From Flavobacterium salmonis (GTDB lineage Bacteria > Bacteroidota > Bacteroidia > Flavobacteriales > Flavobacteriaceae): a DNA stretch of 64,000 bases. Under the pieces are notes generated by a model, which saw only the letters and a program-made list of their open reading frames with translations, was not told the DNA's origin and did no database searches. Of this stretch, positions 53,322 through 61,818 are shown piece after piece (position 1 is the stretch's first letter; every line of letters starts with the position of its first letter). The DNA is taken from positions 186,001 through 250,000 of the forward strand of contig NZ_CAIJDP010000060.1 of assembly GCF_903819435.1 (NCBI RefSeq), in the 5' to 3' direction. Position numbers and translations under genes: made by a program.

Positions 53322-54722
53322 TTACTTTTTACTTCCGGTAACTTGAGTCCCCATATAATCCTGAACGGTTCTGAAACCGATATAACTTCTTGCAGAATCT
53401 GCATATTCATGGTCACGAGTTCCTACTTGTAAAAAGTAAGCAACATCTTTCCAGGAACCTCCACGAACAACTTTTCTTTGATTGTTTCCATCAATCACGT
53501 TTGGATTCATTGTAGAAACATACTCATATGCATTTGGATTGTAAGCTGAATCTGTCCACTCCGAAACATTCCCCGCCATATTATACAAACCATAACCATT
53601 CATTTCATATGATTTAGCCTCAACTGTATACAAAGCTTCATCAGCAGCATAATCACCTCTGCTTGGCTTGAAGTTAGCTAAGAAACATCCTCTATCACTT
53701 CTGGTATATGGACCACCCCAAGGATAAGTTGCAGATTCTAAACCTCCTCTTGCCGCATACTCCCATTCTGCCTCTGTTGGCAACCTGAAAGCATTAACTA
53801 AGTCACGTCCTTTTTTCTTTGATTTAATGTAACTGTTTTTATTTAAAGTTCTCCATGCACAGAAAGCTTTAGCTTGTTTCCAAGTTACACCAACTACAGG
53901 GTAATCTCCATATGCTTTATGCCAGAAATAATCATTATGCATTGGCTCATTGTATGAATAAGCGAAATCTTTAATCCAAACAGCTGTATCAGGATAAATT
54001 GGCACTTCTTCAGTTTTCACGAAATCTTTTCTCTTACCAACTTTAGCTTTAGCAGCAGCCTGAATATCCATCCATGAATAACGGAATTTCAATTTATTTA
54101 CATCAATTGTTCTTAAACCATTATATGATTCTTCAATTGGCAAATACATAGAATCCATTACCTCAGTATAATACTCATCCGGATAAGCTTTTGTATCTCT
54201 TATTAACTTAACCTTCTTATTTAATTTTCTACCAGCATAAGGATCATCTTTTGTTCCTACACTATAATAATTATCGTACATATATTTATCATAAGCCGTC
54301 ATTTTATCCGGCTCTGAATCATTAAATGCATAATCTGCAATACTACCGGCATTTTTACCTTTACCCGTTGTACCAGCTGCTGATTTTTGTCCGGTTTCGT
54401 CTGCTAAAATAGCTAAACGTACTCGCATTGTAGAATCTTTTACCCATTCGACAAACTGACGGTATTCGGAATTTGTAATTTCTGTTTCATCCATATAAAA
54501 TGAACGAACCGTTACTGTTTTTGTAGGAGCGTCTTCTACTGCAGCTAAATCACCATCGGATTTACCCATGATAAAAGATCCACCTGGAACCAAAGTCATT
54601 CCATAAGGCTTTTCAGGATGCCATTTTCCTCCTTGCACACCAACTAATTCGCCTTTATCACCGGATTTACCACAGCCAATTACTAGTGTTAACATTGTCG
54701 CAAATGCAATAAACTTCTTCAT
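53322..54722 (-). CDS. gldK: Gliding motility / type IX secretion lipoprotein GldK
   Basis: Outer-membrane lipoprotein of the type IX ring, 466 residues, with lipobox cysteine Cys17 (LTLVIGC). The body is a formylglycine-generating-enzyme/SUMF1-like fold (GMTLVPGGSFIMG, SFYMDETEITNSEYRQFV, PVVGVTWKQAKAFCAWR, RLPTEAEWEYAARGG, VSEWTDSAY and RGGSWKD), which here serves a structural role. First gene of the operon. A possible -7 box is at 54816-54823. Confidence 0.97.
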   Translation of the reverse strand: MKKFIAFATMLTLVIGCGKSGDKGELVGVQGGKWHPEKPYGMTLVPGGSFIMGKSDGDLAAVEDAPTKTVTVRSFYMDETEITNSEYRQFVEWVKDSTMRVRLAILADETGQKSAAGTTGKGKNAGSIADYAFNDSEPDKMTAYDKYMYDNYYSVGTKDDPYAGRKLNKKVKLIRDTKAYPDEYYTEVMDSMYLPIEESYNGLRTIDVNKLKFRYSWMDIQAAAKAKVGKRKDFVKTEEVPIYPDTAVWIKDFAYSYNEPMHNDYFWHKAYGDYPVVGVTWKQAKAFCAWRTLNKNSYIKSKKKGRDLVNAFRLPTEAEWEYAARGGLESATYPWGGPYTRSDRGCFLANFKPSRGDYAADEALYTVEAKSYEMNGYGLYNMAGNVSEWTDSAYNPNAYEYVSTMNPNVIDGNNQRKVVRGGSWKDVAYFLQVGTRDHEYADSARSYIGFRTVQDYMGTQVTGSKK

Positions 54723-54815
54723 ATAAATTTGGGATTTCTATTCATTATTATAAGTCGTAAACGTATTTATTATTTTTTAAAAAAACAATACTATATCTAT
54801 ATTTATTTCAGCGGT

Positions 54816-54823
54816 CAAAATTA
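54816..54823 (-). promoter_or_regulatory. Candidate -7 box for the gldKLMN operon
   Basis: Reverse-strand TAATTTTG, a TAnnTTTG match ~94 bases before the gldK ATG. No TTG box at the expected distance, only A/T-runs. The 261-base gap between gldK and the arginase-like gene (54723-54983) holds no other recognised feature. Confidence 0.35.
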
Positions 54824-54983
54824 ATGTTAAAAAAAATAAAAAAAAAATATTTTGATGATTAAGTGTTTGAAATAATCACCATAAAACGTTAAATTTTATG
54901 TTTTACACTTCGATTTTTACTAAAACAGACAAAATAAAATATTCATAAAATCTAAAAATTAAGATTTTCAACAAAAAAACTGA

Positions 54984-56135
54984 TTATAAAGCATTTTTTC
55001 GTTGCGCTTTCCACCACCTTTCCGGCAGTTCCTGATTACAAGCACACAAATACTCGTCATAAGAACAAGGTAACAACGTATTTCTTTTCAATTTATTGTG
55101 TCCATTTGACAAGGAAGGGATTTCAATCCACCAACGGTCTGTCTTGTCACTTTTGTAAAAAATCAACTCTTCATTTTCAAGCGGAACAATATACTTTAAG
55201 TAATTTGTTCTGCTTCCAAAAGGATATTCTTTAGAACGATAATGATAACCCTCAACAAAATACCAAATTATTTGAGCAATCATAGCCGATTCATGTACAG
55301 TACTATTATGATTAAAAATTCCAAATGATGAAACCTTATCACTAATTCCCGCATAACGCGCTAAGGAACAAATCTCTTTCCCATTAAAACCATTAGGTTC
55401 AAAAGAAACTGTGTTTCCAGAATCCGAAGACTTTACCGAATTCAAATCAATACTAACTAAATCCGCATCTCTAAAAACTGGTTCTGCTAAAGATATATTG
55501 TTGGAAATTTCACCTAAACGATAAGCATCAAAAAACAACTTTTCGATCAAATCAATTTCTTCCTGAGAATTATAATAGGTTTGATAACCAATATTACAAT
55601 AGTTAAAAAGATTATTAGGCTCATCAATTATGATTTTTGTCAGGTAAGAATTAGACGAAACCGTTTCATCTTCTTTACCAAAATCAAATCTGTTATCCAC
55701 AGAAACCATATTAACCATTTGCTCCAAATCATCATAAGCACGGTACAAAGCATAGGTCAAATCCTGTGAACCTCCCAGAACTATCGGAATCACTTTATTT
55801 TTTATTAATGCTGAAGTTACTTTTTTTAGTGCAAAATAAGTATCATCTACTGACTCGCCTGCCAAAATATCTCCTAAGTCAGCAATAGATGCATCCCAGT
55901 TACCAGGAAACATGCTATAAAGTTTTTTACGAACTGCTGTAAGATTAACTTCATTAACAATATCAATATTTCTACGATCTTCTAAAACACCAACAATAGC
56001 TATATTAATCTTGCTAATCTCAGGAAACTGATCCTGAGTATGCAAAACAATTTTACTACCTAATTCTTGAGAAGATAAAGAACTAATGAATTTTAAAACT
56101 CCTTCGCTAACTGGTTCCAGAAAATCAAATTCCAT
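54984..56135 (-). CDS. Arginase/formimidoylglutamase-fold protein lacking the metal ligands
   Basis: 383 residues with an arginase-like alpha/beta fold (IPIVLGGSQDLTYALYRAYD, MVSVDNRFDFG, DADLVSIDLNSVKSSDSG). In active arginase-family enzymes the two manganese ions are held by GGxH, DxHxD and DxDxxDP motifs. Here these positions read GGSQD, SVDNRFD and SIDLNSV, so the His and most Asp ligands are gone. It is therefore probably not a functional amidinohydrolase; a structural or regulatory role is likely. It starts 2 bases after topA ends, so the two are co-transcribed, and lies directly upstream of gldK on the same strand. Confidence 0.8.
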   Translation of the reverse strand: MEFDFLEPVSEGVLKFISSLSSQELGSKIVLHTQDQFPEISKINIAIVGVLEDRRNIDIVNEVNLTAVRKKLYSMFPGNWDASIADLGDILAGESVDDTYFALKKVTSALIKNKVIPIVLGGSQDLTYALYRAYDDLEQMVNMVSVDNRFDFGKEDETVSSNSYLTKIIIDEPNNLFNYCNIGYQTYYNSQEEIDLIEKLFFDAYRLGEISNNISLAEPVFRDADLVSIDLNSVKSSDSGNTVSFEPNGFNGKEICSLARYAGISDKVSSFGIFNHNSTVHESAMIAQIIWYFVEGYHYRSKEYPFGSRTNYLKYIVPLENEELIFYKSDKTDRWWIEIPSLSNGHNKLKRNTLLPCSYDEYLCACNQELPERWWKAQRKNAL

Positions 56136-56137
56136 TT

Positions 56138-58639
56138 TTATTTCTTTTTAGCAGCTGTTTTTTTAGCCGGAGCTTTCTTTGCTGTTGTTGCTTTTTTTGC
56201 AGGTATTTTAGCAGCAATCATTTCCTGAACCTGAGCCAATGTTAATTTTGTTGCATCAACATCTTTACTTAATTCAATTTTGATTTTACCTTTTGTTATA
56301 ACAGAACGCCCCCAACGTGCTTTTTCAACCAGAATTCCTTCGTCTTCCCAATTATGAAGCACTTTGTCAATGTTTTTCTGTAATTTATCTTCAATCAATT
56401 CCTCAACATCCGTTTGTGATAAATTATCAAAATTGTATTTTTTACTCACATTTACAAAAAGACCATTCCATTTGATGAACGGCCCAAAACGCCCCACACC
56501 TTTTTGAACTGCTTCTCCTTTATAAACGGCAATAGGTGCATCTGCAAGAGCTTTTTCATCTATTAATTCCTGAGCTCTTTCTTTTGTAACTGCTAGTGGA
56601 TCTTCACCTCTTGGCAACGAAATAAATACACTTCCATGACGTACATAAGGCCCATAACGTCCATTACTTACCTCAACTTCTTCTCCTTTATACTCTCCTA
56701 AGTTTTTAGGCAATAAAAATAAATTCAAAGCTTCTTCCAAAGTAATATTTCCAATATTTTGATCCGCCATTAAACTGGCAAACTTCTTATCTTCATCATC
56801 TGCTTCTCCAATTTGAGCCATTGGACCAAATTTTCCTAAACGAACAGATACTTGTCTTCCATCTGCATCTTTACCCAGAATTCTTTCACCGCTTTCTCTT
56901 TCCGCATTTGCTTCAACATCTTTGACATTTGGATGAAACTTATCATAGAATTCCTGCATCATGGTTGCCCAGTCAATATTCCCTTCAGCAATTTCGTCAA
57001 AATCCTGCTCTACTTTTGCCGTGAAATTATAATCAAGGATATTTCCGAAATTCTTAACTAAGAAATCAGTAACAATTGTTCCGATATCTGTGGGAACCAA
57101 CTTCCCTTTATCAGAACCTGTATTTTCTTTCAGCAATTTCTCTCCTACTTTATCAGCCTGCAAAGTAAGTTGTGTATAATTACGCTCCTGACCTTCAAGA
57201 GTTCCTTTTTCTACATAATTTCTATTGATAATAGTAGAAATAGTTGGTGCATATGTAGACGGGCGCCCGATTCCTAATTCTTCTAACTTTTTAACCAAAG
57301 AAGCCTCAGTATATCTTGCCGGCGGTCTTGAATATCTTTCTGTTGCCGTGATGTAGTTATTGGCTAATTTTTCATTCACTTTTAAAGCTGGCAACATTCC
57401 TTCTTGTTCTTCCTCGTCATCATCATGCCCTTCAAGATATACTTTAAGAAAACCTTCAAAAAGCAAAACTTCTCCAGAAGCCGTAAAGATTTCACTATGA
57501 TTATTAGCTTCAATTTTCACGTTTGTTCTTTCTAATTGCGCATCACTCATTTGAGACGCCAATGTTCTTTTCCAGATCAAATCATATAAACGAGCCTGAT
57601 CACGATCTATGTTTACCGTATGACGTGACATATCTGTCGGACGAATTGCCTCGTGCGCTTCTTGTGCACCTTTGCTTTTGTTAGCGAAAGTTCTCGGTTT
57701 TGAAAACTCTTTCCCGTATGATTTTATGATTTCAGCTTCAGCAGCATCCATTGCATCTTTTGAAAGGTTCACACTATCCGTTCTCATATAAGTAATAAGT
57801 CCGGCCTCATACAAACGCTGTGCAAGCTGCATGGTGATTCCTACTGGCAAATACAATTTTCTCGCTGCTTCCTGTTGAAGTGTCGAAGTTGTAAATGGTG
57901 CTGTTGGAGATTTTTTGGTAGGTTTAGTTTCTAAATCGGCTACCTTATATTTTGACCCGATGTTTTTGTTTAAAAAATCTTCGGCTTCTTTTTTTGTATT
58001 GAAATTTTTTGGCAATTTGGCTTTGAAAGCTTTTCCTGCTTCGTTTACAAATTCTGCTACAACTGAATAACTGGCAACTGCATTAAAACTTTGAATTTCG
58101 CGTTCTCTCTCTACAATCAAACGCACAGAAACAGATTGCACACGTCCGGCAGAAAGTCCTCCTTTAATTTTTCTCCACAAAACTGGAGACAATTCGTAAC
58201 CTACCAAACGATCTAAAACACGGCGTGCCTGCTGGGCGTTTACTAAATTATAATCAATTTCTCTTGGATTATCGATCGCTTTAAGAATTGCACTTTTGGT
58301 AATTTCGTGAAAAACAATTCTTTTGGTTTTCTTAGTATCTAGTTTTAATTCTTCCGCCAAGTGCCATGAAATAGCTTCTCCTTCGCGGTCCTCATCACTT
58401 GCCAACCAAACCATTTCGGCATTTTTAGATAGTGTTTTAAGCTTGCTTACTAAGGCTTTTTTATCAGAAGAAACTTCGTATTTAGGTTTAAAACCATTTT
58501 CTACATCTACTCCTATTTCCTTGGAAGGCAAGTCCGCTATGTGTCCATAACTTGACTCCACCTGAAAATCGCTACCGAGAAATTTCTCGATTGTTTTCGC
58601 TTTTGCAGGTGACTCCACTATTACTAAATTCTTTGCCAT
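56138..58639 (-). CDS. topA: DNA topoisomerase I
   Basis: Type IA topoisomerase that relaxes negative supercoils, 833 residues. TOPRIM domain at the N-terminus (LVIVESPAKAKTIEKFLG, with WLASDEDREGEAISWHL), catalytic Tyr284 in GLITYMRTDS, and core motifs GLSAGRVQSV and YTEASLVKKLEELGIGRPSTYAPTI. After ~600, several repeats of a topoisomerase C-terminal type (GRYGPYVRHG, GRFGPFIKWNG) replace zinc fingers, and the tail is Lys/Ala-rich (KKATTAKKAPAKK), as in other Bacteroidota. A good promoter precedes it. Confidence 0.97.
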   Translation of the reverse strand: MAKNLVIVESPAKAKTIEKFLGSDFQVESSYGHIADLPSKEIGVDVENGFKPKYEVSSDKKALVSKLKTLSKNAEMVWLASDEDREGEAISWHLAEELKLDTKKTKRIVFHEITKSAILKAIDNPREIDYNLVNAQQARRVLDRLVGYELSPVLWRKIKGGLSAGRVQSVSVRLIVEREREIQSFNAVASYSVVAEFVNEAGKAFKAKLPKNFNTKKEAEDFLNKNIGSKYKVADLETKPTKKSPTAPFTTSTLQQEAARKLYLPVGITMQLAQRLYEAGLITYMRTDSVNLSKDAMDAAEAEIIKSYGKEFSKPRTFANKSKGAQEAHEAIRPTDMSRHTVNIDRDQARLYDLIWKRTLASQMSDAQLERTNVKIEANNHSEIFTASGEVLLFEGFLKVYLEGHDDDEEEQEGMLPALKVNEKLANNYITATERYSRPPARYTEASLVKKLEELGIGRPSTYAPTISTIINRNYVEKGTLEGQERNYTQLTLQADKVGEKLLKENTGSDKGKLVPTDIGTIVTDFLVKNFGNILDYNFTAKVEQDFDEIAEGNIDWATMMQEFYDKFHPNVKDVEANAERESGERILGKDADGRQVSVRLGKFGPMAQIGEADDEDKKFASLMADQNIGNITLEEALNLFLLPKNLGEYKGEEVEVSNGRYGPYVRHGSVFISLPRGEDPLAVTKERAQELIDEKALADAPIAVYKGEAVQKGVGRFGPFIKWNGLFVNVSKKYNFDNLSQTDVEELIEDKLQKNIDKVLHNWEDEGILVEKARWGRSVITKGKIKIELSKDVDATKLTLAQVQEMIAAKIPAKKATTAKKAPAKKTAAKKK

Positions 58640-58656
58640 AGTCTATTTTTCTGCAA

Positions 58657-58685
58657 CAAAAGTAGAAGTTTTTTTTAAATATCAA
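58657..58685 (-). promoter_or_regulatory. Promoter of topA
   Basis: On the minus strand TTG - 18 bases - TACTTTTG (plus-strand CAAAAGTA at 58657-58664 and CAA at 58683-58685), a full match to TTG-N(17-23)-TAnnTTTG. It leaves a very short leader of about 10-15 bases before the topA ATG. Confidence 0.6.
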
Positions 58686-58826
58686 CCCTGATAATTCATT
58701 TTTGAAGTATTTTGACAATATGATTCTAAAAATTGCAGATTTGTCTATAAACAGATTGATTATATATATAGGTATGGTTTTTAAGAGTTCATGACCGAGA
58801 AATGTACTTATTATTCCTAAATACTT

Positions 58827-59390
58827 TTATTTTTCTTTTTGAAAAGCTTCCAAGACAAATTTATCTGTATTTTCAAAATCTTTATTAAACATTTCAAATA
58901 AACATTCTACATATTTAAACTCTTCACTTTCATTCTCCAAGTCCTCCAAAGTGGTTATGCTATCTAAATCAATTCTTTTTTTTTCTAAGAAAAATTTCTT
59001 GTGTATAAATTCATTAGAAAACTCATTCTTACGGGAACAAACGACATGTATAATATAACTACTTTCGTTATCGTAATTAATCATATATAAAGGTTCCTTT
59101 AAATTTTTAAATAGATTTTTCTTTAGCGGCTTATACTTTCCGATTTTATATGCTAATGCTTCTGAAAGATTTAAATTTCTATGTTTAAGAATATAAAAAT
59201 TATTTTCAGATATTTCAAATTCGTCGCCATCTAATAAATTTAGAAAAGTTAATAATGTATTATTTCGCTTAAGAAGCCTAACAGGAATATATTTTTTCCC
59301 AATTCCACTATAACAACGATCTACTAAATAATAATAGTGATTAATTTTAAACACATTTTCTCTCTCTTTTCTTAATACATTTTCATTCAT
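58827..59390 (-). CDS. Hypothetical protein, 187 residues
   Basis: Lysine-, asparagine- and phenylalanine-rich soluble protein with no signal peptide or membrane segment. Beta-rich N-terminal half (KINHYYYLVDRCYSGIGKKYIPVRLLKRNN, GDEFEISENNFYILKHRNL) and an acidic helical C-terminus (LEDLENESEEFKYVECLFEMFNKDFENTDKF). Not recognised. It stands alone between topA and the dispersed repeat, with lower GC content than its neighbours, so it may be an acquired gene. Confidence 0.65.
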   Translation of the reverse strand: MNENVLRKERENVFKINHYYYLVDRCYSGIGKKYIPVRLLKRNNTLLTFLNLLDGDEFEISENNFYILKHRNLNLSEALAYKIGKYKPLKKNLFKNLKEPLYMINYDNESSYIIHVVCSRKNEFSNEFIHKKFFLEKKRIDLDSITTLEDLENESEEFKYVECLFEMFNKDFENTDKFVLEAFQKEK

Positions 59391-59490
59391 TTGTACGTGA
59401 TTTTATGTTAATTCACAAAGATACAGCCTCTTATAAGTATTTCCAAATTACTTAATTTCAAACACATATTTCTTCCGAAACCGAATGCCA

Positions 59491-59633
59491 TAGCCCGGAT
59501 TGAAGTGTAAAGCCCGGAGTTAAAAAAGCAAAAGTTCCCGTTTTAAAAAAGCGACCAGCGGAAGCTCTTTTTAAAACATTAGAAACTTTGCTTTTTTAAT
59601 GAGGACTTGAAACGGAAAGCCGGAAATAGCTCC
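59491..59633. repeat. Dispersed structured repeat, copy 2 (143 bp)
   Basis: Starts TAGCCCGGAT, then GAAGTGTAAAGCC, central CCAGCGGAAGCT, and ends ACGGAAAGCCGGAAATAGCTCC, as in copy 1 at 46121-46320. Two nested stems flank the centre: TTAAAAAAGCAAAAGTT with AAACTTTGCTTTTTTAA, and GTTTTAAAAAAG with CTTTTTAAAAC. The arm sequences differ from copy 1 but again pair. Confidence 0.75.
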
Positions 59634-59722
59634 TTATAAATAAAATGCAATTTGTAAAATGTATTTGCAAAATAGTATTGACAAACGCTTCTGAAAACAT
59701 TGTTAATTCTTTATCTGACATC

Positions 59723-59754
59723 TTGTCATATTGATGGTATTTGCGTTATCTTTG
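59723..59754 (+). promoter_or_regulatory. Promoter of miaB
   Basis: TTG (59723-59725) - 21 bases - TATCTTTG (59747-59754), a full Bacteroidota consensus; the ATG of miaB follows 17 bases after the -7 box, giving a leader of about 10 bases. Confidence 0.75.
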
Positions 59755-59771
59755 CACTTTGAAATTTTACA

Positions 59772-61217
59772 ATGGAAAAGATTATTGAAGAAAGCAAACA
59801 GGGCGAAAGTCTTGTTTTAGAAAATAAGCCTGAGAATACTAAAAAACTATTTATAGAAAGTTACGGTTGTGCGATGAATTTTTCGGACAGCGAAGTCGTA
59901 GCTTCGATTTTATCTGACGGTGGTTACAACACTACTTCGGTTTTAGAAGAAGCAGATCTTGTTTTGGTTAACACTTGCTCAATTCGCGACAAAGCCGAAC
60001 AAACTATCCGTAAACGTCTTGAAAAATACAATGCGGTAAAACGTATTAATCCAAAAATGAAAGTGGGCGTTTTGGGATGTATGGCCGAGCGGTTGAAAAG
60101 TCAGTTTCTGGAAGAAGAAAAAATAGTAGATCTTGTTGTTGGTCCCGATGCCTACAAAGATCTTCCGAATTTATTAGCAGAAGTTGAAGAAGGACGTGAC
60201 GCCATTAATGTAATTTTATCAAAAGAAGAAACGTACGGAGATATCTCGCCTGTTCGTTTGATGAGTAACGGAATTACAGCTTTGGTTTCAATTACCCGTG
60301 GTTGTGATAATATGTGTACCTTTTGTGTTGTTCCTTTTACACGCGGACGCGAGCGCAGTCGTGAACCGCAAAGTATTATGACTGAAATTCAGGATTTGTG
60401 GAGTAAAGGCTTTAAAGAAATTACACTTCTTGGACAAAATGTTGACAGTTACCTTTGGTATGGTGGTGGTTTAAAAAAGGATTTTGTAAATGCTTCTGAA
60501 ATGCAAAAAGCGACTGCGGTAGATTTTGACCAGTTGCTTGAAATGGTTGCTGTCGGTTTCCCAAAAATGCGTATTCGTTTTTCGACTTCTAATCCGCAGG
60601 ATATGCATGAGAGTATTTTGCACGTTATTGCAAAATATCCAAATATCTGTAAACATATTCACCTACCAGTTCAGTCAGGAAGCAACAGAATTTTAAAAGA
60701 AATGAATCGTTTGCATTCTCGCGAGGAATATATGGCACTGATTGATAAAATTAGAGCGATTGTTCCCGATGCTTCAATCTCACAAGATATGATTGCCGGT
60801 TTCCCAACAGAAACCGAAGAAGATCACCAAGACACTATGAGTTTGATGGAATATGTAAAATATAACTTTGGGTATATGTACTCGTATTCTGAACGTCCCG
60901 GAACTCTTGCGGGAAGAAAAATGAAAGATGATGTTGAGGAAGAAACCAAAGCAAGAAGATTACAGGAAATTGTTGATTTACAACAAAAACACGCCTGGTT
61001 TAGAAGCGAAGAATTCGTAGGTAAAACTGTTGAAGTGTTAGTAGAAAAAGTTTCTAAGAAATCTAAAGAAGAATTCTCAGGAAGAAATTCTCAAAGCATT
61101 ACAGTTGTTTTCCCTAAAGAAAATTACAAAATTGGGGATTTCGTAAACGTAAAAATCACAAGTTGTACTAGTGGAACTTTGAAAGGTGAAGCGGTTGGGT
61201 ATTCTGAAATGAATTAA
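59772..61217 (+). CDS. miaB: tRNA-2-methylthio-N6-dimethylallyladenosine synthase MiaB
   Basis: Radical-SAM methylthiotransferase that adds the 2-methylthio group to i6A37 of tRNAs reading UNN codons. 481 residues. The UPF0004 domain carries three Fe-S cysteines (Cys33 in ESYGCAMN, Cys69 in VNTCSIRD, Cys103 in LGCMAE). The radical-SAM motif CDNMCTFC supplies Cys178, Cys182 and Cys185, and RGRERSR follows. A C-terminal TRAM domain (~415-478) binds tRNA. All ligands are intact. A strong promoter lies just upstream; the YcxB-like gene follows after 23 bases. Confidence 0.97.
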   Translation: MEKIIEESKQGESLVLENKPENTKKLFIESYGCAMNFSDSEVVASILSDGGYNTTSVLEEADLVLVNTCSIRDKAEQTIRKRLEKYNAVKRINPKMKVGVLGCMAERLKSQFLEEEKIVDLVVGPDAYKDLPNLLAEVEEGRDAINVILSKEETYGDISPVRLMSNGITALVSITRGCDNMCTFCVVPFTRGRERSREPQSIMTEIQDLWSKGFKEITLLGQNVDSYLWYGGGLKKDFVNASEMQKATAVDFDQLLEMVAVGFPKMRIRFSTSNPQDMHESILHVIAKYPNICKHIHLPVQSGSNRILKEMNRLHSREEYMALIDKIRAIVPDASISQDMIAGFPTETEEDHQDTMSLMEYVKYNFGYMYSYSERPGTLAGRKMKDDVEEETKARRLQEIVDLQQKHAWFRSEEFVGKTVEVLVEKVSKKSKEEFSGRNSQSITVVFPKENYKIGDFVNVKITSCTSGTLKGEAVGYSEMN

Positions 61218-61240
61218 TAATTTTAAGTTATAAATTAAGA

Positions 61241-61762
61241 ATGGAAAAAGAAATTATTATTGAATACAAGCCTAACGTAGATACATTGGTTAAAGTTTCT
61301 AAATACCTGCTTTTCAGGATGGGGTTTGTAAAGTGGATTATGTTTATTTTCTTTTTTGTTATTATACAAAATGCTATTTTATCAACCACGCAATCTGAAA
61401 CTAATTTAGAGTGGAATTTTCTGGATTTTATTCCTTTCGGAATAGTTATTATAGTTTGGTTAGCCATTTATTTTCTGACTATTTCCAGTATTAAAAAAAA
61501 CATTCTTAAAAACAAAAAAAACTTAGAGCTCCAAAAAATAACTTTCAATAGAGAGACGTTCACACAAGAGGGCGAAAGTTTTAAAATGTTAAATCTTTGG
61601 AAAGAATCTTTTCAAATCAAAGAAACCGATAAATGGTTTTTGATCTATCTAAATAAAACCTCTGCTTTACCTATTATCAAAGAAGATTTAAAAGACAATC
61701 AATACAATGAATTAAAACATCTTTTTAATTCAATCGATATAAAAAAAAGTTTAAAAAAATAA
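61241..61762 (+). CDS. Small membrane protein, YcxB-like
   Basis: 173 residues with two membrane helices (~27-47 and ~62-85), then a cytosolic domain containing ITFNRETFTQEGESFKMLNLWKESFQIKETDKWFLIYLNKTSALPIIKED, which resembles the YcxB-like C-terminal domain (beta strands with a W-x-x-x-x-x-x-T/D-K-W and Y-x-N-x-x-x-A-x-P-I pattern). Function unknown. It sits between miaB and the sigma-54-type activator on the same strand and probably shares their transcript. Confidence 0.75.
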   Translation: MEKEIIIEYKPNVDTLVKVSKYLLFRMGFVKWIMFIFFFVIIQNAILSTTQSETNLEWNFLDFIPFGIVIIVWLAIYFLTISSIKKNILKNKKNLELQKITFNRETFTQEGESFKMLNLWKESFQIKETDKWFLIYLNKTSALPIIKEDLKDNQYNELKHLFNSIDIKKSLKK

Positions 61763-61818
61763 GATTTAAGTCTGCAAAGAACTTGAAGCTTGAAACTAAT
61801 AAAACTTGAAACAAAAAA

